A stretch of DNA of 64,000 bases from Herbaspirillum sp. LeCh32-8. Lineage in GTDB: Bacteria; Pseudomonadota; Gammaproteobacteria; Burkholderiales; Burkholderiaceae_D. The notes under the pieces are model-generated. The model was not told the origin of the DNA, ran no database searches, and saw nothing but the letters and a program-made list of their open reading frames with translations. Shown piece after piece: positions 62,881 through 64,000 of this stretch. Position 1 is the first letter of the stretch. Each line of letters begins with the position of its first letter. The stretch lies in NCBI RefSeq assembly GCF_017814915.1, contig NZ_JAGIPZ010000001.1, forward strand, positions 931,559-995,558. Direction: 5' to 3'. The position numbers and the translations under genes are program-made.

Positions 62881-64000
62881 TCAGCGCGCGCGGGCGCCGG
62901 GTGCGGATGCGACCGGGGGCTCGCGGCAATCGTCGGGAATGTCTTCACCCGGGGTGACCAGCGGCACCACCGCCGCCAAGGGCGCCACCAGCGCCAGCGC
63001 GGCGGCGGCGCCCGCCTTGGCCGCCAAGGGGCCGGTATGCGCGCCGATCTGCGGATGGCTGAAGCTGCCCTTGACGAACAGCGGCGTGCGCAGCGACAGC
63101 AGCCGCAGGTGCTTGGTGCGCGGCCGGATGTCCAGGTCCAGCAGCTCGCGCGCGAGGTCGACGTGGCCGCTGACCTCGATCAGGGCGTCCTCGGTATTGA
63201 GCACGAAGCGCCGCATCCCGGCTTGGCCGCGCGCGATGCGCACATCGGCCACGGCGCAGTGCAGGCGCACCTGCTTGTCCTGGTAGAAGCGCGCGAACAC
63301 GGCATCGGCCAGGTTCAGCCCGGCGGCTTCCAGGATGAACTGGCTGATCGAGCCTTCGCTGACCTCGGCCTTGAGCGTGCCGTCGGCCGTGCCCAGCATC
63401 GCCGCGATCGAATTGCCGGCGCCGCTCAATTCGGCGCTGCCGTCGATACGGCCGAAGCTGGCCTGCATCGATGCCAGCCGGGGAAACAGGCGCTTGACCT
63501 GCAGGTCGTGCGCAGTCAACTGCAGCCGGCCGCGGATGGTGTCTTGCCGGCCGTCCAGCGTGAGCTTGCCGTCGGCCTTGCCGCCAGCCATGGAAAACCG
63601 CACCGGGTCGAAGCTGAGCACGCGATCCTTCAGATAGATACGCGCGCTGGGCTCATGCCAGATGAATTTGGGCAGCAGCGCGAACTGCTCGCCGGTGAAG
63701 TTGATCTCGGCGTCCAAGGCATCCCAGCGGGTCGGCTCGAAGGCATGCGCCGGCAGGACCTTGCCGTCCGGCTTGCCGGCGGCGCCGCTGCCCGGCGGCG
63801 CCACGTCGGCCAGGCGCAGCAGTTTGGAGTGGAAGGTGGTGCGCAGTTGCGGCCGGCCGCGTCCGCGCAGGTATTGGGCGTCGCCCGCGAAGTCGCTCTC
63901 GCCCACGGTGCCGGTGAAGCGCTGGTAGCGCCAGTCCCACAGCGCCGGCTTGCCGCCTTCGCGAATGATGGCAAGCTGCCCTTGCGTGGTGAACGCGCGC
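62881..64000 (-). CDS. AsmA-family protein, partial (3' part of gene)
   Basis: The frame is open through the right edge of the window, so the N terminus is missing. The visible 373 codons hold an AsmA-like domain (GDAQYLRGRGRPQLRTTFHS, VKRLFPRLASMQASFGRIDGSAELSG, DLDIRPRTKHLRLLSLRTPLFVKGSF), typical of large envelope proteins linked to outer-membrane lipid transport. The C terminus has an Ala-rich hydrophobic stretch. A GTG at 63906 is an internal codon, not the start. Confidence 0.88.
   Translation of the reverse strand, partial: RAFTTQGQLAIIREGGKPALWDWRYQRFTGTVGESDFAGDAQYLRGRGRPQLRTTFHSKLLRLADVAPPGSGAAGKPDGKVLPAHAFEPTRWDALDAEINFTGEQFALLPKFIWHEPSARIYLKDRVLSFDPVRFSMAGGKADGKLTLDGRQDTIRGRLQLTAHDLQVKRLFPRLASMQASFGRIDGSAELSGAGNSIAAMLGTADGTLKAEVSEGSISQFILEAAGLNLADAVFARFYQDKQVRLHCAVADVRIARGQAGMRRFVLNTEDALIEVSGHVDLARELLDLDIRPRTKHLRLLSLRTPLFVKGSFSHPQIGAHTGPLAAKAGAAAALALVAPLAAVVPLVTPGEDIPDDCREPPVASAPGARAR

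Overview
The window is about 64 kb of GC-rich DNA and carries most of a plant-type (Hrp) type III secretion system. The gene content, a circularly permuted tmRNA of the betaproteobacterial kind, and the HrpL-type regulation point to a plant-associated betaproteobacterium. Herbaspirillum or a close relative in the Oxalobacteraceae is my best guess; that assignment is inference from gene content, with no 16S gene present.

Region 1 (1-27254) is the type III secretion island. Read leftward on the minus strand it holds an lcrD-like block (sctW, then TyeA-, SycN-, YscX- and YscY-like genes, then hrcV), two unknown genes, the export block hrpQ-hrcN-hrpO-hrpP-hrcQRSTU, one unknown gene, and sctI/hrpB at the window edge. 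hrcJ, hrcC and sctL are not in the window. hrpL, an ECF sigma factor, lies divergently next to sctW. From 16 to 27 kb come class I chaperone-like genes, a SAM methyltransferase, a four-repeat HrpF/NopX-like protein, three very small genes, a harpin-like gene, and several unknown genes that look like secreted substrates. By hand I found a hrp-box promoter pattern (GGAACC or GGAACT, 15-16 bases, CCACNNA with at most one mismatch) upstream of eleven transcription units, plus weaker candidates. These tie the island into one HrpL regulon and reveal unexpected members: a class III aminotransferase-like protein without its catalytic lysine, a 37-residue microprotein, and an orphan gene at 48.5 kb, 21 kb outside the island.

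Region 2 (27255-28416) has no convincing protein gene. It has hairpins, a strong intrinsic terminator and ssrA in permuted (two-piece) form: the CCA-bearing acceptor part lies upstream of the 5' acceptor strand and tag-coding part.

Region 3 (28417-46009) is sugar catabolism. A ROK-type regulator leads a minus-strand operon with a ribose-type ABC transporter, a TIM-barrel isomerase and a Gfo/Idh/MocA oxidoreductase. Next to it xylFGH forms an operon with an SDR dehydrogenase, an IlvD/Edd-type sugar-acid dehydratase and a lactonase, that is, the upper part of an oxidative pentose route. A divergent XylR and an aldose 1-epimerase complete it.

Region 4 (46010-64000) is mixed: a Fic protein, beta-carbonic anhydrase, the orphan HrpL-box gene, an alpha/beta hydrolase divergent from a LysR regulator, a sulfonate/nitrate-type binding protein, a DUF4865-like protein, an FAD-dependent oxidoreductase, a luciferase-family FMN monooxygenase, an amino-acid ABC binding protein with two permeases but no ATPase, a membrane diguanylate cyclase, an NAD-dependent reductase divergent from an AraC regulator, a small acidic protein, and the 3' part of an AsmA-family gene running off the right edge.
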